Below, piece after piece: positions 1-10,808 of a DNA stretch of 64,000 bases. The position numbers and the translations under genes are program-made. Position 1 is the first letter of the stretch; the number at the start of each line of letters is the position of its first letter. The notes beneath the pieces are model-generated. The model was not told the origin of the DNA and did no database searches. It worked only from the letters and a program-made list of their open reading frames with translations. Source of the stretch: Daphnia pulex (Eukaryota; Arthropoda; Branchiopoda; Diplostraca; Daphniidae). Location of the stretch: contig NC_060021.1 in the NCBI RefSeq assembly GCF_021134715.1, positions 5,580,001 to 5,644,000 on the forward strand. Reading direction: 5' to 3'.

Positions 1-68
1 TGGTTCTTTGTGCTGTGGAACAGTTGGGAACTTTAAAATAGAAGTAATCAATTGTAAAACTGCTTTTG

Positions 69-76
69 TGACGTCA
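69..76. promoter_or_regulatory. CRE-like palindrome TGACGTCA (representative of the array)
   Basis: Perfect 8-bp palindrome, the consensus site of CREB/ATF-type bZIP factors. It lies 40 bp before the tRNA of copy 1. The site recurs at the same spot in most units (for example 1037-1044), sometimes as TGATGTCA, TGACATCA or TGACGTTA. What it does here is unknown; its constant phasing to the tRNA start is what is seen. Confidence 0.6.
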
Positions 77-116
77 TGACCACTTTTGAAATTGTTGTCC
101 TATGAAAAAGTGTTGT

Positions 117-189
117 GGTTCTATGGCTTAGATGGCAAAAAGCCTGCCTAGTAAGCAGGAGATCACGAGTTCGAGTCTCGTTGGGACCT
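117..189 (+). tRNA. tRNA-Thr(AGT)-like, copy 1
   Basis: Anticodon arm, T arm and acceptor stem pair, but the 3' strand of the D stem reads AAAA instead of AAGC, which breaks the D stem. Confidence 0.5.
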
Positions 190-317
190 GTAAGAAATGT
201 CATCAAAATCATCCCGTGTCTCTTATAAAACAGAAAAAGAACTGATAGAATCGTTAAAATAAGTTCTATTATAGCGCAGAATACCGTTAAATTGCTAGTT
301 ATAATGATTATTTTCTT

Positions 318-338
318 GGTAGTCTAATTTTGACTGCC
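318..338. other. Conserved spacer hairpin GGTAGTC/GACTGCC (representative)
   Basis: Seven-bp stem with one G-T pair and a 7-nt loop TAATTTT, found in nearly every unit. Variants such as GGTAGTCTTAATTTTGACT keep the stem. Confidence 0.5.
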
Positions 339-421
339 TACTCGGGCACAATTCCATAGGTGTTTTCCATGCTGAAATTTAAACACCAAATCATAATAAC
401 TAATGGTGCAGCATGGATCTG

Positions 422-437
422 CTCTTCCTAGTAAGAG
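422..437. other. Second hairpin CTCTT-CCTAGT-AAGAG (representative)
   Basis: Five-bp stem with a 6-nt loop. Its centre CCTAGTAAG is identical to the anticodon-loop region of the tRNA in the same unit. It may be a relic of a second tRNA-like sequence or coincidence. It stays CTAGTAAG in units whose tRNA anticodon has changed. Confidence 0.45.
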
Positions 438-600
438 ACCAGGACTCGTAGTATCGTTGAAAATCTCGCTGATTTTTTTGTAAATTGTTCTTTGTGCTGT
501 GGAACAGTTGGGAACTTTCAAATAGAAGTAATCAATTGTAAAACTGCTTTTGTGATGTCATGACCACTTTTTAAATTGTTGTCCTATGAAACCGTTTTAT

Positions 601-673
601 GGTCCTATGGCTTAGATGGCAAAGCGCCTGCCTAGTAAGCAGGAGATCACGAGTTCGAGTCTCGTTGGGACCT
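601..673 (+). tRNA. tRNA-Thr(AGT), copy 2 (canonical form)
   Basis: Full cloverleaf. The acceptor GGTCCTA/TGGGACC is 7 bp with one G-T pair, the D stem is GCTT/AAGC, the anticodon stem CCTGC/GCAGG encloses loop CTAGTAA (anticodon AGT), the T stem is ACGAG/CTCGT with loop TTCGAGT, and the discriminator is T. The body closely matches animal tRNA-Thr(AGT), including the AGATC variable loop. No CCA is encoded, as expected in eukaryotes. No run of four T lies within about 70 bp downstream, which is unusual for an active tRNA gene. Confidence 0.8.
608..662 (+). promoter_or_regulatory. Internal Pol III promoter, A box and B box (representative, copy 2)
   Basis: The A-box match (TGGCTTAGATGG, 608-619) and B-box match (AGTTCGAGTCT, 652-662) are near consensus for a type 2 Pol III promoter. 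Most units keep both. Copies cut to about 33 bp keep only the A box. Confidence 0.7.
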
Positions 674-1084
674 GTAAGAAATGCCATTATAATCATCCCG
701 TGTCTCTTATAAATTAGAAAAAGAACTGATAGATTCGTTAAAATAAGTTCTATTATAGCGCAGAATACCGTTAAATTGCTAGTTATAATGATTATTTTCT
801 TGGTAGTCTAATTTTGACTGCCTACTCGGGCACAATTCCATAGGTATTTTCCATGCTGAAATTTAAACACCAAATCATAATAACTAATTGTGCAGCATGG
901 ATCTGCTCTTCCTAGTAAGAGACCAGGACTAGTAGTATCGTTGAAAATCTCGTTGATTTTTTTGTAAATTGTTCTGTGTGCTGTGGAACAGTTGGGAACT
1001 TTAAAATAGAAGTAATCAATTGTAAAACTGCTTTTGTGACGTCATGACCACTTTTCAAATTGTTGTCCTATGAAAAAGTGTTGT

Positions 1085-1157
1085 GGTTCTATGGCTTAGA
1101 TGGCAAAGCGCCTGCCTAGTAAGCAGGAGATCACGAGTTCGAGTCTCGTTGGGACCT
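1085..1157 (+). tRNA. tRNA-Thr(AGT), copy 3
   Basis: Acceptor 5' strand GGTTCTA gives a second G-T pair; all other stems pair fully. Confidence 0.75.
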
Positions 1158-1568
1158 GTAAGAAATGTCATCAAAATCATCCCGTGTCTCTTAGAAAATA
1201 GAAAAAGAACTGATAGAATCGTTAAAATAAGTTCTATTATAGCGCAGAATACCGTTAAATTGCTAGTTATAATGATTATTTTCTTGGTAGTCTAATTTTG
1301 ACTGCCTACTCGGGCACAATTCCATAGGTATTTTCCATGCTGAAATTTAAACACCAAATCATAATAACTAATGGTGCAGCATGGATCTGCTCTTCCTAGT
1401 AAGAGACCAGGACTCGTAGTATCGTTGAAAATCTCACTGATTTTTTTGTAAATTGTTCTTTGTGCTTTGGAACAGTTGGGAACTTTAAAATAGAAGTAAT
1501 CAATTGTAAAACTGCTTTTGTGACGTCATGACCACCTTTGAAATAGTTGTCCTATGAAGCCGTTTTAT

Positions 1569-1641
1569 GGTCCTATGGCTTAGATGGCAAAGCGCCTGCC
1601 TAGTAAGCAGGAGATCACGAGTTCGAGTCTCGCTGGGACCT
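1569..1641 (+). tRNA. tRNA-Thr(AGT), copy 4
   Basis: Outer T-stem pair is A-C (CTCGC). A run of seven T begins at 1719, 78 bp past the 3' end, and is the first plausible Pol III terminator. Confidence 0.65.
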
Positions 1642-2053
1642 GTAATAAATGTCATCATAATCATCCCGTGTCTCTTAGAATTCAGAAAAAGATCTGATAG
1701 AATCGTTAAAATAAGTTCTTTTTTTAGCGCAGAATACCGTTAAATTGCTGGTTATAATGATTATTTTCTTGGTAGTCTAATTTTGACTGCCTACTCTGGC
1801 ACAATTCCATAGGTATTTTCCATGCTGAAATTTAAACACCAAATCATAATAACTAATGGTGCAGCATGGATCTGCTCTTCCTAGTAAGAGACCAGGACTC
1901 GTAGTATCGTTGAAAATCTCGCTGATTTTTTTGTAAATTGTTCTTTGTGCTGTGGAACAGTTGGGAACTTTAAAATAGAAGTAATCAATTGTAAAACTGC
2001 TGTTATGACGTCATGACCACTTTTTGAATTGTTGTCCTATGAAGCCGTTTTAT

Positions 2054-2126
2054 GGTCCTATGGCTTAGATGGCAAAGCGCCTGCCTAGTAAGCAGGAGAT
2101 CACGAGTTCGTGTCTCGATGGGACCT
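2054..2126 (+). tRNA. tRNA-Thr(AGT)-like, copy 5
   Basis: T loop TTCGTGT and T-stem 3' strand CTCGA weaken the B box and the outer T-stem pair. Confidence 0.55.
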
Positions 2127-2537
2127 GTAAGAAATGTCATCATAATCATCCCGTGTCTCTTAGAATTCAGAAAAAGAACTTATAGAATCAATAAAATAAG
2201 TTTTATTTTAGCGCAGAATACCGTTAAATTGCTAGTTATAATGATTATTTTCTTGGTAGTCTAATTTTGACTGCCTACTCGGGCACAAGTCCATAGGTAT
2301 TTTCCATGCTGAAATTTAAACACCAAATCATAATAACTAATGGTGCAGCATGGATCTGCTCTTCCTAGTAAGAGACCAGGACTCGTAGTATCGTTGAAAA
2401 TCTCGTTGATTTTTTTTTAAATGGTTCTTTGTGCTGTGGAACAGTTGGGAACTTTAAAATAGAAGTAATCAATTGTAAAACTGCTTTTGTGACGTCATGA
2501 CCACTTTTGAAATTGTTGTCCTATGAAAAAGTGTTGT

Positions 2538-2610
2538 GGTTCTATGGCTTAGATGGCAAAAAGCCTGCCTAGTAAGCAGGAGATCACGAGTTCGAGTCTC
2601 GTTGGGACCT
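2538..2610 (+). tRNA. tRNA-Thr(AGT)-like, copy 6
   Basis: Same broken D stem as copy 1, of which it is a duplicate. Confidence 0.5.
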
Positions 2611-3021
2611 GTAAGAAATGTCATCAAAATCATCCCGTGTCTCTTATAAAACAGAAAAAGAACTGATAGAATCGTTAAAATAAGTTCTATTATAGCGCAG
2701 AATACCGTTAAATTGCTAGTTATAATGATTATTTTCTTGGTAGTCTAATTTTGACTGCCTACTCGGGCACAATTCCATAGGTGTTTTCCATGCTGAAATT
2801 TAAACACCAAATCATAATAACTAATGGTGCAGCATGGATCTGCTCTTCCTAGTAAGAGACCAGGACTCGTAGTATCGTTGAAAATCTCGCTGATTTTTTT
2901 GTAAATTGTTCTTTGTGCTGTGGAACAGTTGGGAACTTTCAAATAGAAGTAATCAATTGTAAAACTGCTTTTGTGATGTCATGACCACTTTTTAAATTGT
3001 TGTCCTATGAAACCGTTTTAT

Positions 3022-3094
3022 GGTCCTATGGCTTAGATGGCAAAGCGCCTGCCTAGTAAGCAGGAGATCACGAGTTCGAGTCTCGTTGGGACCT
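3022..3094 (+). tRNA. tRNA-Thr(AGT), copy 7
   Basis: Identical to the canonical form of copy 2. Confidence 0.8.
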
Positions 3095-3505
3095 GTAAGA
3101 AATGCCATTATAATCATCCCGTGTCTCTTATAAATTAGAAAAAGAACTGATAGATTCGTTAAAATAAGTTCTATTATAGCGCAGAATACCGTTAAATTGC
3201 TAGTTATAATGATTATTTTCTTGGTAGTCTAATTTTGACTGCCTACTCGGGCACAATTCCATAGGTATTTTCCATGCTGAAATTTAAACACCAAATCATA
3301 ATAACTAATTGTGCAGCATGGATCTGCTCTTCCTAGTAAGAGACCAGGACTAGTAGTATCGTTGAAAATCTCGTTGATTTTTTTGTAAATTGTTCTGTGT
3401 GCTGTGGAACAGTTGGGAACTTTAAAATAGAAGTAATCAATTGTAAAACTGCTTTTGTGACGTCATGACCACTTTTCAAATTGTTGTCCTATGAAAAAGT
3501 GTTGT

Positions 3506-3578
3506 GGTTCTATGGCTTAGATGGCAAAGCGCCTGCCTAGTAAGCAGGAGATCACGAGTTCGAGTCTCGTTGGGACCT
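3506..3578 (+). tRNA. tRNA-Thr(AGT), copy 8
   Basis: Same as copy 3 (GGTTCTA acceptor strand). Confidence 0.75.
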
Positions 3579-3989
3579 GTAAGAAATGTCATCAAAATCA
3601 TCCCGTGTCTCTTAGAAAATAGAAAAAGAACTGATAGAATCGTTAAAATAAGTTCTATTATAGCGCAGAATACCGTTAAATTGCTAGTTATAATGATTAT
3701 TTTCTTGGTAGTCTAATTTTGACTGCCTACTCGGGCACAATTCCATAGGTATTTTCCATGCTGAAATTTAAACACCAAATCATAATAACTAATGGTGCAG
3801 CATGGATCTGCTCTTCCTAGTAAGAGACCAGGACTCGTAGTATCGTTGAAAATCTCGCTGATTTTTTTGTAAATTGTTCTTTGTGCTGTGGAACAGTTGG
3901 GAACTTTAAAATAGAAGTAATCAATTGTAAAACTGCTTTTGTGATGTCATGACCACTTTTTAAATTGTTGTCCTATGAAGCCGTTTTAT

Positions 3990-4051
3990 GGTCCTATGGC
4001 TTAGATGGCAAAGCGCCTGCCTAGGCACGAGTTCGAGTCTCGTTGGGACCT
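3990..4051 (+). pseudogene. tRNA-Thr pseudogene, copy 9 (11-bp deletion)
   Basis: The 3' half of the anticodon arm and part of the variable loop are missing, so there is no anticodon stem. The T arm and B box remain. Confidence 0.85.
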
Positions 4052-4462
4052 GTAAGAAATGTCATCATAATCATCCCGTGTCTCTTATAAATTAGAAAAA
4101 GAACTGATAGATTCGTTAAAATAAGTTCTATTATAGCGCAGAATACCGTTAAATTGCTAGTTATAATGATTATTTTCTTGGTAGTCTAATTTTGACTGCC
4201 TACTCGGGCACAATTCCATAGGTATTTTCCATGCTGAAATTTAAACACCAAATCATAATAACTCATTGTGCAGCATGGATCTGCTCTTCCTAGTAAGAGA
4301 CCAGGACTAGTAGTATCGTTGAAAATCTCGTTGATTTTTTTGTAAATTGTTCTTTGTGCTGTGGAACAGTTGGGAACTTTAAAATAGAAGTAATCAATTG
4401 TAAAACTGCTGTTGTGACGTCATGACCACTTTTGAAATTGTTGTCCTATGAAAAGGTGTTGT

Positions 4463-4535
4463 GGTTTTATGGCTTAGATGGCAAAGCGCCTGCCTAGTAA
4501 GCAGGAGATCACGAGTTCGAGTCTCGTTGGGACCT
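4463..4535 (+). tRNA. tRNA-Thr(AGT), copy 10
   Basis: Acceptor 5' strand GGTTTTA makes three G-T pairs; the rest is canonical. Confidence 0.65.
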
Positions 4536-4946
4536 GTAAGAAATGTCATCAAAATCATCCTGTGTCTCTTAGAAAACAGAAAAAGAACTGATAGAATCGT
4601 TAAAATAAGTTCTATTATAGCGCAGAATACCGTTAAATTGCTAGTTATAATGATTATTTTCTTGGTAGTCTAATTTTGACTGCCTACTCGGGCACAATTC
4701 CATAGGTGTTTTCCATGCTGAAATTTAAACACCAAATCATAATAACTAATGGTGCAGCATGGATCTGCTCTTCCTAGTAAGAGACCAGGACTCGTAGTAT
4801 CGTTGAAAATCTCGCTGATTTTTTTGTAAATTGTTCTTTGTGCTGTGGAACAGTTGGGAACTTTAAAATAGAAGTAATCAATTGTAAAACTGCTGTTGTG
4901 ACGTCATGACCACTTTTGAAATTGTTGTCCTATGAAAAAGTGTTGT

Positions 4947-5019
4947 GGTTCTATGGCTTAGATGGCAAAGCGCCTGCCTAGTAAGCAGGAGATCACGAGT
5001 TTGAGTCTCGTTGGGACCT
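4947..5019 (+). tRNA. tRNA-Thr(AGT), copy 11
   Basis: T loop TTTGAGT: the conserved C56 of the T loop is T, which also weakens the B box. Confidence 0.55.
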
Positions 5020-5431
5020 GTAAGAAATGTCATCAAAATCATCCCGTGTCTCTTAGAAAACAGAAATAGAACTGATAGAATCGTTAAAATAAGTTCTATT
5101 ATAGCGCAGAATGCCGTTAAATTGCTAGTTATAATGATTATTTTCTTGGTAGTCTTAATTTTGACTGCCTACTCGGGCACAATTCCATAGGTATTTTCCA
5201 TGCTGAAATTTAAATACCAAATCATAATAACTAATTGTCCAGCATGGATCTGCTCTTCCTAGTAAGAGACCAGGACTCGTAATATCGTTAAAAATCTCGT
5301 TGATTTTTTTGTAAATTGTTCTTTGTGCTTTGGAACTTTTGGGAACTTTAAAATAGAAGTAATCAATTGTAAAACTGCTTTTGTGACGTCATGACCACTT
5401 TTGAAATAGTTGTCCTATGAAGTCGTTTTAT

Positions 5432-5504
5432 GGTCCTATGGCTTAGATGGCAAAGCGCCTGCCTAGTAAGCAGGAGATCACGAGTTCGAGTCTCGCTGGG
5501 ACCT
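5432..5504 (+). tRNA. tRNA-Thr(AGT), copy 12
   Basis: CTCGC T-stem variant; T-run about 75 bp downstream. Confidence 0.65.
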
Positions 5505-5915
5505 GTAAGAAATGTCATCATAATCATCCCGTGTCTCTTAGAATTCAGAAAAAGAACTGATAGAATCGTTAAAATAAGTTCTTTTTTAGCGCAGAATACC
5601 GTTAAATTGCTAGTTATAATGATTATTTTCTTGGTAGTCTAATTTTGACTGCCTACTCGGGCACAATTCCATAGGTATTTTCCATGCTGAAATTTAAACA
5701 CCAAATCATAATAACTAATTGTGCAGCATGGATCTGCTCTTCCTAGTAAGAGACCAGGACTCGTAGTATCGTTGAAAATCTCGTTGATTTTTTTTTAAAT
5801 GGTTCTTTGTGCTGTGGAACAGTTGGGAACTTTAAAATAGAAGTAATCAATTGTAAAACTGCTTTTGTGATGTCATGACCACTTTTTAAATTGTTGTCCT
5901 ATGAAGCCGTTTTAT

Positions 5916-5977
5916 GGTCCTATGGCTTAGATGGCAAAGCGCCTGCCTAGGCACGAGTTCGAGTCTCGTTGGGACCT
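5916..5977 (+). pseudogene. tRNA-Thr pseudogene, copy 13 (11-bp deletion)
   Basis: Same deletion as copy 9, 1926 bp on. Confidence 0.85.
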
Positions 5978-6388
5978 GTAAGAAATGTCATCATAATCAT
6001 CCCGTGTCTCTTATAAATTAGAAAAAGAACTGATAGATTCGTTAAAATAAGTTCTATTATAGCGCAGAATACCGTTAAATTGCTAGTTATAATGATTATT
6101 TTCTTGGTAGTCTAATTTTGACTGCCTACTCGGGCACAATTCCATAGGTATTTTCCATGCTGAAATTTAAACACCAAATCATAATAACTAATTGTGCAGC
6201 ATGGATCTGCTCTTCCTAGTAAGAGACCAGGACTAGTAGTATCGTTGAAAATCTCGTTGATTTTTTTGTAAATTGTTCTTTGTGCTGTGGAACAGTTGGG
6301 AACTTTAAAATAGAAGTAATCAATTGTAAAACTGCTGTTGTGACGTCATGACCACTTTTGAAATTGTTGTCCTATGAAAAGGTGTTGT

Positions 6389-6461
6389 GGTTTTATGGCT
6401 TAGATGGCAAAGCGCCTGCCTAGTAAGCAGGAGATCACGAGTTCGAGTCTCGTTGGGACCT
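6389..6461 (+). tRNA. tRNA-Thr(AGT), copy 14
   Basis: GGTTTTA acceptor strand, as copy 10. Its unit also has a run of six T about 130 bp after the tRNA, where most units read ATTATTTTC. Confidence 0.65.
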
Positions 6462-6872
6462 GTAAGAAATGTCATCAAAATCATCCCGTGTCTCTTAGAA
6501 AACCGAAAAAGAACTGATAGAATCGTTAAAATAAGTTCTATTATAGCGCAGAATACCGTTAAATTGCTAGTTTTAATGATTTTTTTCTTGGTAGTCTAAT
6601 TTTGACTGCCTACTCGGGCACAATTCCATAGGTGTTTTCCATGCTGAAATTTAAACACCAAATCATAATAACTAATGGTGCAGCATGGATCTGCTCTTCC
6701 TAGTAAGAGACCAGGACTCGTAGTATCGTTGAAAATCTCGCTGATTTTTTTGTAAATTGTTCTTTGTGCTGTGGAACAGTTGGGAACTTTAAAATAGAAG
6801 TAATCAATTGTAAAACTGCTGTTGTGACGTCATGACCACTTTTGAAATTGTTGTCCTATGAAAAAGTGTTGT

Positions 6873-6945
6873 GGTTCTATGGCTTAGATGGCAAAGCGCC
6901 TGCCTAGTAAGCAGGAGATCACGAGTTTGAGTCTCGTTGGGACCT
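6873..6945 (+). tRNA. tRNA-Thr(AGT), copy 15
   Basis: TTTGAGT T loop, as copy 11. Confidence 0.55.
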
Positions 6946-7357
6946 GTAAGAAATGTCTTCAAAATCATCCCGTGTCTCTTAGAAAACAGAAATAGAACTG
7001 ATAGAATCGTTAAAATAAGTTCTATTATAGCGCAGAATACCGTTAAATTGCTAGTTATAATGATTATTTTCTTGGTAGTCTTAATTTTGACTGCCTACTC
7101 GGGCACAATTCCATAGGTATTTTCCATGCTGAAATTTAAATACCAAATCATAATAACTAATTGTCCAGCATGGATCTGCTCTTCCTAGTAAGAGACCAGG
7201 ACTCGTAATATCGTTAAAAATCTCGTTGATTTTTTTGTAAATTGTTCTTTGTGCTTTGGAACAGTTGGGAACTTTAAAATAGAAGTAATCAATTGTAAAA
7301 CTGCTTTTGTGACGTCATGACCACCTTTGAAATAGTTGTCCTATGAAGCCGTTTTAT

Positions 7358-7430
7358 GGTCCTATGGCTTAGATGGCAAAGCGCCTGCCTAGTAAGCAGG
7401 AGATCACGAGTTCGAGTCTCGCTGGGACCT
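7358..7430 (+). tRNA. tRNA-Thr(AGT), copy 16
   Basis: CTCGC T-stem variant. Confidence 0.65.
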
Positions 7431-7841
7431 GTAAGAAATGTCATCATAATCATCCCGTGTCTCTTAGAATTCAGAAAAAGAACTGATAGAATCGTTAAAA
7501 TAAGTTCTTTTTTAGCGCAGAATACCGTTAAATTGCTAGTTATAATGATTATTTTCTTGGTAGTCTAATTTTGACTGCCTACTCGGGCACAATTCCATAG
7601 GTATTTTCCATGCTGAAATTTAAACACCAAATCATAATAACTAATTGTGCAGCATGGATCTGCTCTTCCTAGTAAGAGACCAGGACTCGTAGTATCGTTG
7701 AAAATCTCGTTGATTTTTTTTTTAATTGTTCTTTGTGCTGTGGAACAGTTGGGAACTTTAAAATAGAAATAATCAATTGTAAAACTGCTTTTGTGACGTC
7801 ATGACCACTTTTGAAATTGTTGTCCTATGAAAAAGTATTGT

Positions 7842-7914
7842 GGTTCTATGGCTTAGATGGCAAAGCGCCTGCCTAGTAAGCAGGAGATCACGAGTTCGAG
7901 TCTCGTTGGGACCT
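7842..7914 (+). tRNA. tRNA-Thr(AGT), copy 17
   Basis: GGTTCTA acceptor strand, other stems intact, T-run about 80 bp downstream. This unit is the extra one between two 1926-bp blocks. Confidence 0.75.
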
Positions 7915-8325
7915 GTAAGAAATGTCATCAAAATCATCCCGTGTCTCTTAGAATTCAGAAAAAGAACTGATAGAATCGTTAAAATAAGTTCTTTTTTAGC
8001 GCAGAATACCGTTAAATTGCTAGTTATAATGATTATTTTCTTGGTAGTCTAATTTTGACTGCCTACTCGGGCACAATTCCATAGGTATTTTCCATGCTGA
8101 AATTTAAACACCAAATCATAATAACTAATGGTGCAGCATGGATCTGCTCTTCCTAGTAAGAGACCAGGACTCGTAGTATCGTTGAAAATCTCGCTGATTT
8201 TTTTGTAAATTGTTCTTTGTGCTGTGGAACAGTTGGGAACTTTAAAATAGAAGTAATCAATTGTAAAACTGCTTTTTCGATGTCATGACCACTTTTTAAA
8301 TTGTTGTCCTATGAAGCCGTTTTAT

Positions 8326-8387
8326 GGTCCTATGGCTTAGATGGCAAAGCGCCTGCCTAGGCACGAGTTCGAGTCTCGTTGGGACCT
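8326..8387 (+). pseudogene. tRNA-Thr pseudogene, copy 18 (11-bp deletion)
   Basis: Third copy of the same 11-bp loss. Confidence 0.85.
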
Positions 8388-8798
8388 GTAAGAAATGTCA
8401 TCATAATCATCCCGTGTCTCTTATAAATTAGAAAAAGAACTGATAGATTCGTTAAAATAAGTTCTATTATAGCGCAGAATACCGTTAAATTGCTAGTTAT
8501 AATGATTATTTTCTTGGTAGTCTAATTTTGACTGCCTACTCGGGCACAATTCCATAGGTATTTTCCATGCTGAAATTTAAACACCAAATCATAATAACTA
8601 ATTGTGCAGCATGGATCTGCTCTTCCTAGTAAGAGACCAGGACTAGTAGTATCGTTGAAAATCTCGTTGATTTTTTTGTAAATTGTTCTTTGTGCTGTGG
8701 AACAGTTGGGAACTTTAAAATAGAAGTAATCAATTGTAAAACTGCTGTTGTGACGTCATGACCACTTTTGAAATTGTTGTCCTATGAAAAGGTGTTGT

Positions 8799-8871
8799 GG
8801 TTTTATGGCTTAGATGGCAAAGCGCCTGCCTAGTAAGCAGGAGATCACGAGTTCGAGTCTCGTTGGGACCT
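8799..8871 (+). tRNA. tRNA-Thr(AGT), copy 19
   Basis: GGTTTTA acceptor strand, as copies 10 and 14. Confidence 0.65.
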
Positions 8872-9282
8872 GTAAGAAATGTCATCAAAATCATCCCGTG
8901 TCTCTTAGAAAACCGAAAAAGAACTGATAGAATCGTTAAAATAAGTTCTATTATAGCGCAGAATACCGTTAAATTGCTAGTTTTAATGATTTTTTTCTTG
9001 GTAGTCTAATTTTGACTGCCTACTCGGGCACAATTCCATAGGTGTTTTCCATGCTGAAATTTAAACACCAAATCATAATAACTAATGGTGCAGCATGGAT
9101 CTGCTCTTCCTAGTAAGAGACCAGGACTCGTAGTATCGTTGAAAATCTCGCTGATTTTTTTGTAAATTGTTCTTTGTGCTGTGGAACAGTTGGGAACTTT
9201 AAAATAGAAGTAATCAATTGTAAAACTGCTGTTGTGACGTCATGACCACTTTTGAAATTGTTGTCCTATGAAAAAGTGTTGT

Positions 9283-9355
9283 GGTTCTATGGCTTAGATG
9301 GCAAAGCGCCTGCCTAGTAAGCAGGAGATCACGAGTTTGAGTCTCGTTGGGACCT
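9283..9355 (+). tRNA. tRNA-Thr(AGT), copy 20
   Basis: TTTGAGT T loop. Confidence 0.55.
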
Positions 9356-9767
9356 GTAAGAAATGTCATCAAAATCATCCCGTGTCTCTTAGAAAACAGA
9401 AATAGAACTGATAGAATCGTTAAAATAAGTTCTATTATAGCGCAGAATACCGTTAAATTGCTAGTTATAATGATTATTTTCTTGGTAGTCTTAATTTTGA
9501 CTGCCTACTCGGGCACAATTCCATAGGTATTTTCCATGCTGAAATTTAAATACCAAATCATAATAACTAATTGTCCAGCATGGATCTGCTCTTCCTAGTA
9601 AGAGACCAGGACTCGTAATATCGTTAAAAATCTCGTTGATTTTTTTGTAAATTGTTCTTTGTGCTTTGGAACAGTTGGGAACTTTAAAATAGAAGTAATC
9701 AATTGTAAAACTGCTTTTGTGACGTCATGACCACCTTTGAAATAGTTGTCCTATGAAGCCGTTTTAT

Positions 9768-9840
9768 GGTCCTATGGCTTAGATGGCAAAGCGCCTGCCT
9801 AGTAAGCAGGAGATCACGAGTTCGAGTCTCGCTGGGACCT
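9768..9840 (+). tRNA. tRNA-Thr(AGT), copy 21
   Basis: CTCGC T-stem variant. Confidence 0.65.
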
Positions 9841-10251
9841 GTAAGAAATGTCATCATAATCATCCCGTGTCTCTTAGAATTCAGAAAAAGAACTGATAGA
9901 ATCGTTAAAATAAGTTCTTTTTTAGCGCAGAATACCGTTAAATTGCTAGTTATAATGATTATTTTCTTGGTAGTCTAATTTTGACTGCCTACTCGGGCAC
10001 AATTCCATAGGTATTTTCCATGCTGAAATTTAAACACCAAATCATAATAACTAATGGTGCAGCATGGATCTGCTCTTCCTAGTAAGAGACCAGGACTCGT
10101 AGTATCGTTGAAAATCTCGCTGATTTTTTTGTAAATTGTTCTTTGTGCTGTGGAACAGTTGGGAACTTTCAAATAGAAGTAATCAATTGTAAAACTGCTT
10201 TTGTGATGTCATGACCACTTTTTAAATTGTTGTCCTATGAAGCCGTTTTAT

Positions 10252-10324
10252 GGTCCTATGGCTTAGATGGCAAAGCGCCTGCCTAGTAAGCAGGAGATCA
10301 CGAGTTCGTGTCTCGTTGGGACCT
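10252..10324 (+). tRNA. tRNA-Thr(AGT), copy 22
   Basis: T loop TTCGTGT; T stem fully paired. Confidence 0.6.
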
Positions 10325-10735
10325 GTAAGAAATGTCATCATAATCATCCCGTGTCTCTTATAAATTAGAACAAGAACTGATAGATTCGTTAAAATAAGTT
10401 CTATTATAGCGCAGAATACCGTTAAATTGCTAGTTATAATGATTATTTTCTTGGTAGTCTAATTTTGACTGCCTACTCGGGCACAATTCCATAGGTATTT
10501 TCCATGCTGAAATTTAAACACCAAATCATAATAACTAATTGTGCAGCATGGATCTGCTCTTCCTAGTAAGAGACCAGGACTAGTAGTATCGTTGAAAATC
10601 TCGTTGATTTTTTTGTAAATTGTTCTTTGTGCTGTGGAACAGTTGGGAACTTTAAAATAGAAGTAATCAATTGTAAAACTGCTGTTATGACGTCATGACC
10701 ACTTTTTGAATTGTTGTCCTATGAAGCCGTTTTAT

Positions 10736-10808
10736 GGTCCTATGGCTTAGATGGCAAAGCGCCTGCCTAGTAAGCAGGAGATCACGAGTTCGTGTCTCGA
10801 TGGGACCT
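10736..10808 (+). tRNA. tRNA-Thr(AGT)-like, copy 23
   Basis: TTCGTGT loop and CTCGA T-stem strand, as copy 5. Confidence 0.55.

Larger units (their letters stand above)
1..1430. repeat. Higher-order repeat, 2421-bp offset, copy a
   Basis: About three units repeated almost base for base at 2422-3851. The shared stretch includes the unusual D-stem variant of copies 1 and 6. Identity falls near 1435, where the two diverge into different unit types. Confidence 0.85.
2422..3851. repeat. Higher-order repeat, 2421-bp offset, copy b
   Basis: Partner of the block at 1-1430. Copies 6, 7 and 8 match copies 1, 2 and 3 in acceptor-stem and spacer variants. Confidence 0.85.
3990..5915. repeat. 1926-bp higher-order repeat, copy 1 of 3
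   Basis: Four-unit block in the order: tRNA with 11-bp deletion, GGTTTTA acceptor type, TTTGAGT T-loop type, CTCGC T-stem type. The same order and length recur at 5916 and 8326. Confidence 0.9.
5916..7841. repeat. 1926-bp higher-order repeat, copy 2 of 3
   Basis: Same four-unit order as at 3990, exactly 1926 bp later. One extra unit (copy 17, tRNA at 7842) separates it from the third block, so the array also changes by single units. Confidence 0.9.
8326..10251. repeat. 1926-bp higher-order repeat, copy 3 of 3
   Basis: Third occurrence of the four-unit block. The tRNA with the 11-bp deletion at 8326 marks its start, and the next unit at 10252 is of another type. Confidence 0.9.
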
